From: Clostridiales bacterium UBA7103 | Lineage (GTDB): Bacteria; Bacillota; Clostridia; Oscillospirales; Oscillospiraceae | Direction of reading: 5' to 3' | NCBI GenBank assembly: GCA_002493305.1 | Contig: DKYJ01000025.1 | Location: 1 to 6,999 of the forward strand | Length of the DNA: 6,999 nucleotides | Notes under the pieces: model-generated | Told to the model about the DNA's origin: nothing | Databases searched by the model: none | Seen by the model: only the letters and a program-made list of their open reading frames with translations | Translations under genes and position numbers: made by a program | Shown: piece after piece, positions 6,453-6,999 of the stretch | Layout: each line of letters opens with the position of its first letter | How positions within the stretch are numbered: position 1 is the first letter of the stretch

Positions 6453-6999
6453 ATGAAAATTCTTGTTATCAACGCAGGCAGCTCCTCTCTCAAGTATCAG
6501 CTCATTGATATGGAGACTGAGAATGTGATGGCCAAGGGTCTTTGCGAGCGCATCGGTATCGACGGTCATCTCAAGCACAGCCCGCTGGTGGGTGATAAGC
6601 CCGTATTCAACGAGGACGTCCCCATGCCCACTCATGCGGAAGCTATCGCCGCTGTTATCGACAAGCTCACCAGCGCCGAGTACGGCGTTGTGTCCTCCAT
6701 GAAGGAGATCGACGCGGTGGGCCACCGCGTTGTCCATGGCGGAGAGAAGTTTGCAAGCTCCGTGAAGATCGACGACGCCGTTATGGCCGCCATCGAGGAG
6801 TGCATTCCCTTCGCGCCGCTGCATAACCCCGCCAATATCACCGGCATCAACGCCTGCAAGGCCGTTATGGGCGATGTTCCCATGGTCGCCGTGTTTGATA
6901 CCGCCTTCCATCAGACCATGCCCGGCAAAGCCTATATGTACGCCGTGCCCTATGAGTATTACCAGAACGACGGTATTCGCCGCTACGGCTTCCACGGCA
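6453..6999 (+). CDS. ackA: AckA: acetate kinase, N-terminal part (runs off the window)
   Basis: Acetate kinase interconverts acetate + ATP and acetyl phosphate + ADP; in fermenting anaerobes it normally makes ATP from acetyl phosphate in the Pta-AckA pathway. The frame from ATG 6453 is open for 182 codons to the window edge, a little under half of the usual length of about 400. Recognisable family features are KILVINAGSSSLK (2-14) with the nucleotide-fold Asn-7, HRVVHGGEKF (91-100) with the active-site Arg-92, PFAPLHNPANI (119-129), VAVFDTAFHQTMP (145-157) with catalytic Asp-149, and YGFHG (178-182) with His-181. These correspond to Arg-91, Asp-148 and His-180 of the Methanosarcina enzyme. 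AAAGGG (6438-6443) lies nine bases before the ATG. The only truncation is the window edge. Confidence 0.96.
   Translation, partial: MKILVINAGSSSLKYQLIDMETENVMAKGLCERIGIDGHLKHSPLVGDKPVFNEDVPMPTHAEAIAAVIDKLTSAEYGVVSSMKEIDAVGHRVVHGGEKFASSVKIDDAVMAAIEECIPFAPLHNPANITGINACKAVMGDVPMVAVFDTAFHQTMPGKAYMYAVPYEYYQNDGIRRYGFHG

Noticed and set aside
6429..6995. Long open frame on the minus strand opposite ackA (188 codons)
   Set aside because: It is the antisense shadow of a clear acetate kinase frame; its odd His/Gly-rich product is what reversed AckA codons give, and it has no ribosome site of its own.

Overview
The window looks like chromosomal DNA of a Gram-positive, probably strictly anaerobic Clostridia-type bacterium; Oscillospiraceae or a relative is my inference. 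Supporting signs are strong AGGAGG-type ribosome sites, a Cys-lipidated solute-binding lipoprotein instead of a free periplasmic protein, a TmcAL/YlbM family gene, an acetate kinase gene, and coding DNA that is visibly GC-rich next to AT-rich intergenic promoters. I did not compute the base composition.

Layout from left to right. Bases 1-151 hold no gene. They carry a rho-independent terminator pointing right, for a gene outside the window, then three back-to-back near-perfect inverted repeats downstream of livF. Bases 152-4966, all on the minus strand, are a complete branched-chain amino acid type ABC importer, transcribed right to left as livJ (lipoprotein receptor), livH and livM (permeases), livG and livF (ATPases). 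livH-livM-livG-livF are packed tightly, with a 4-base gap or short stop/start overlaps. livJ is separated from livH by an 86-base gap with a strong GC hairpin. Bases 4967-5108 hold the probable livJ promoter and a short structured leader. Bases 5109-6314 (minus) encode TmcAL, the acetate-dependent tRNA(Met) cytidine acetate ligase. Bases 6315-6452 are an AT-rich divergent promoter region. From 6453 to the window edge (plus) is the first 182 codons of ackA, acetate kinase.

How the genes fit together. LivJ would capture an amino acid outside the cell, LivH/LivM form the channel, and LivG/LivF power import. TmcAL and AckA, divergently transcribed, both use acetate and ATP: TmcAL makes acetyl-AMP to acetylate C34 of elongator tRNA(Met), while AckA interconverts acetate and acetyl phosphate, usually making ATP in fermenters.

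The genes are all of well-known families, and I see no clear new system. The points worth a second look are mostly non-coding: the triple palindrome after livF, the livJ leader with mutually exclusive hairpins, and the livJ-livH intercistronic hairpin. In the proteins they are an insertion in LivG, the asymmetric LivF/LivG ATP sites and a cysteine-rich LivJ.
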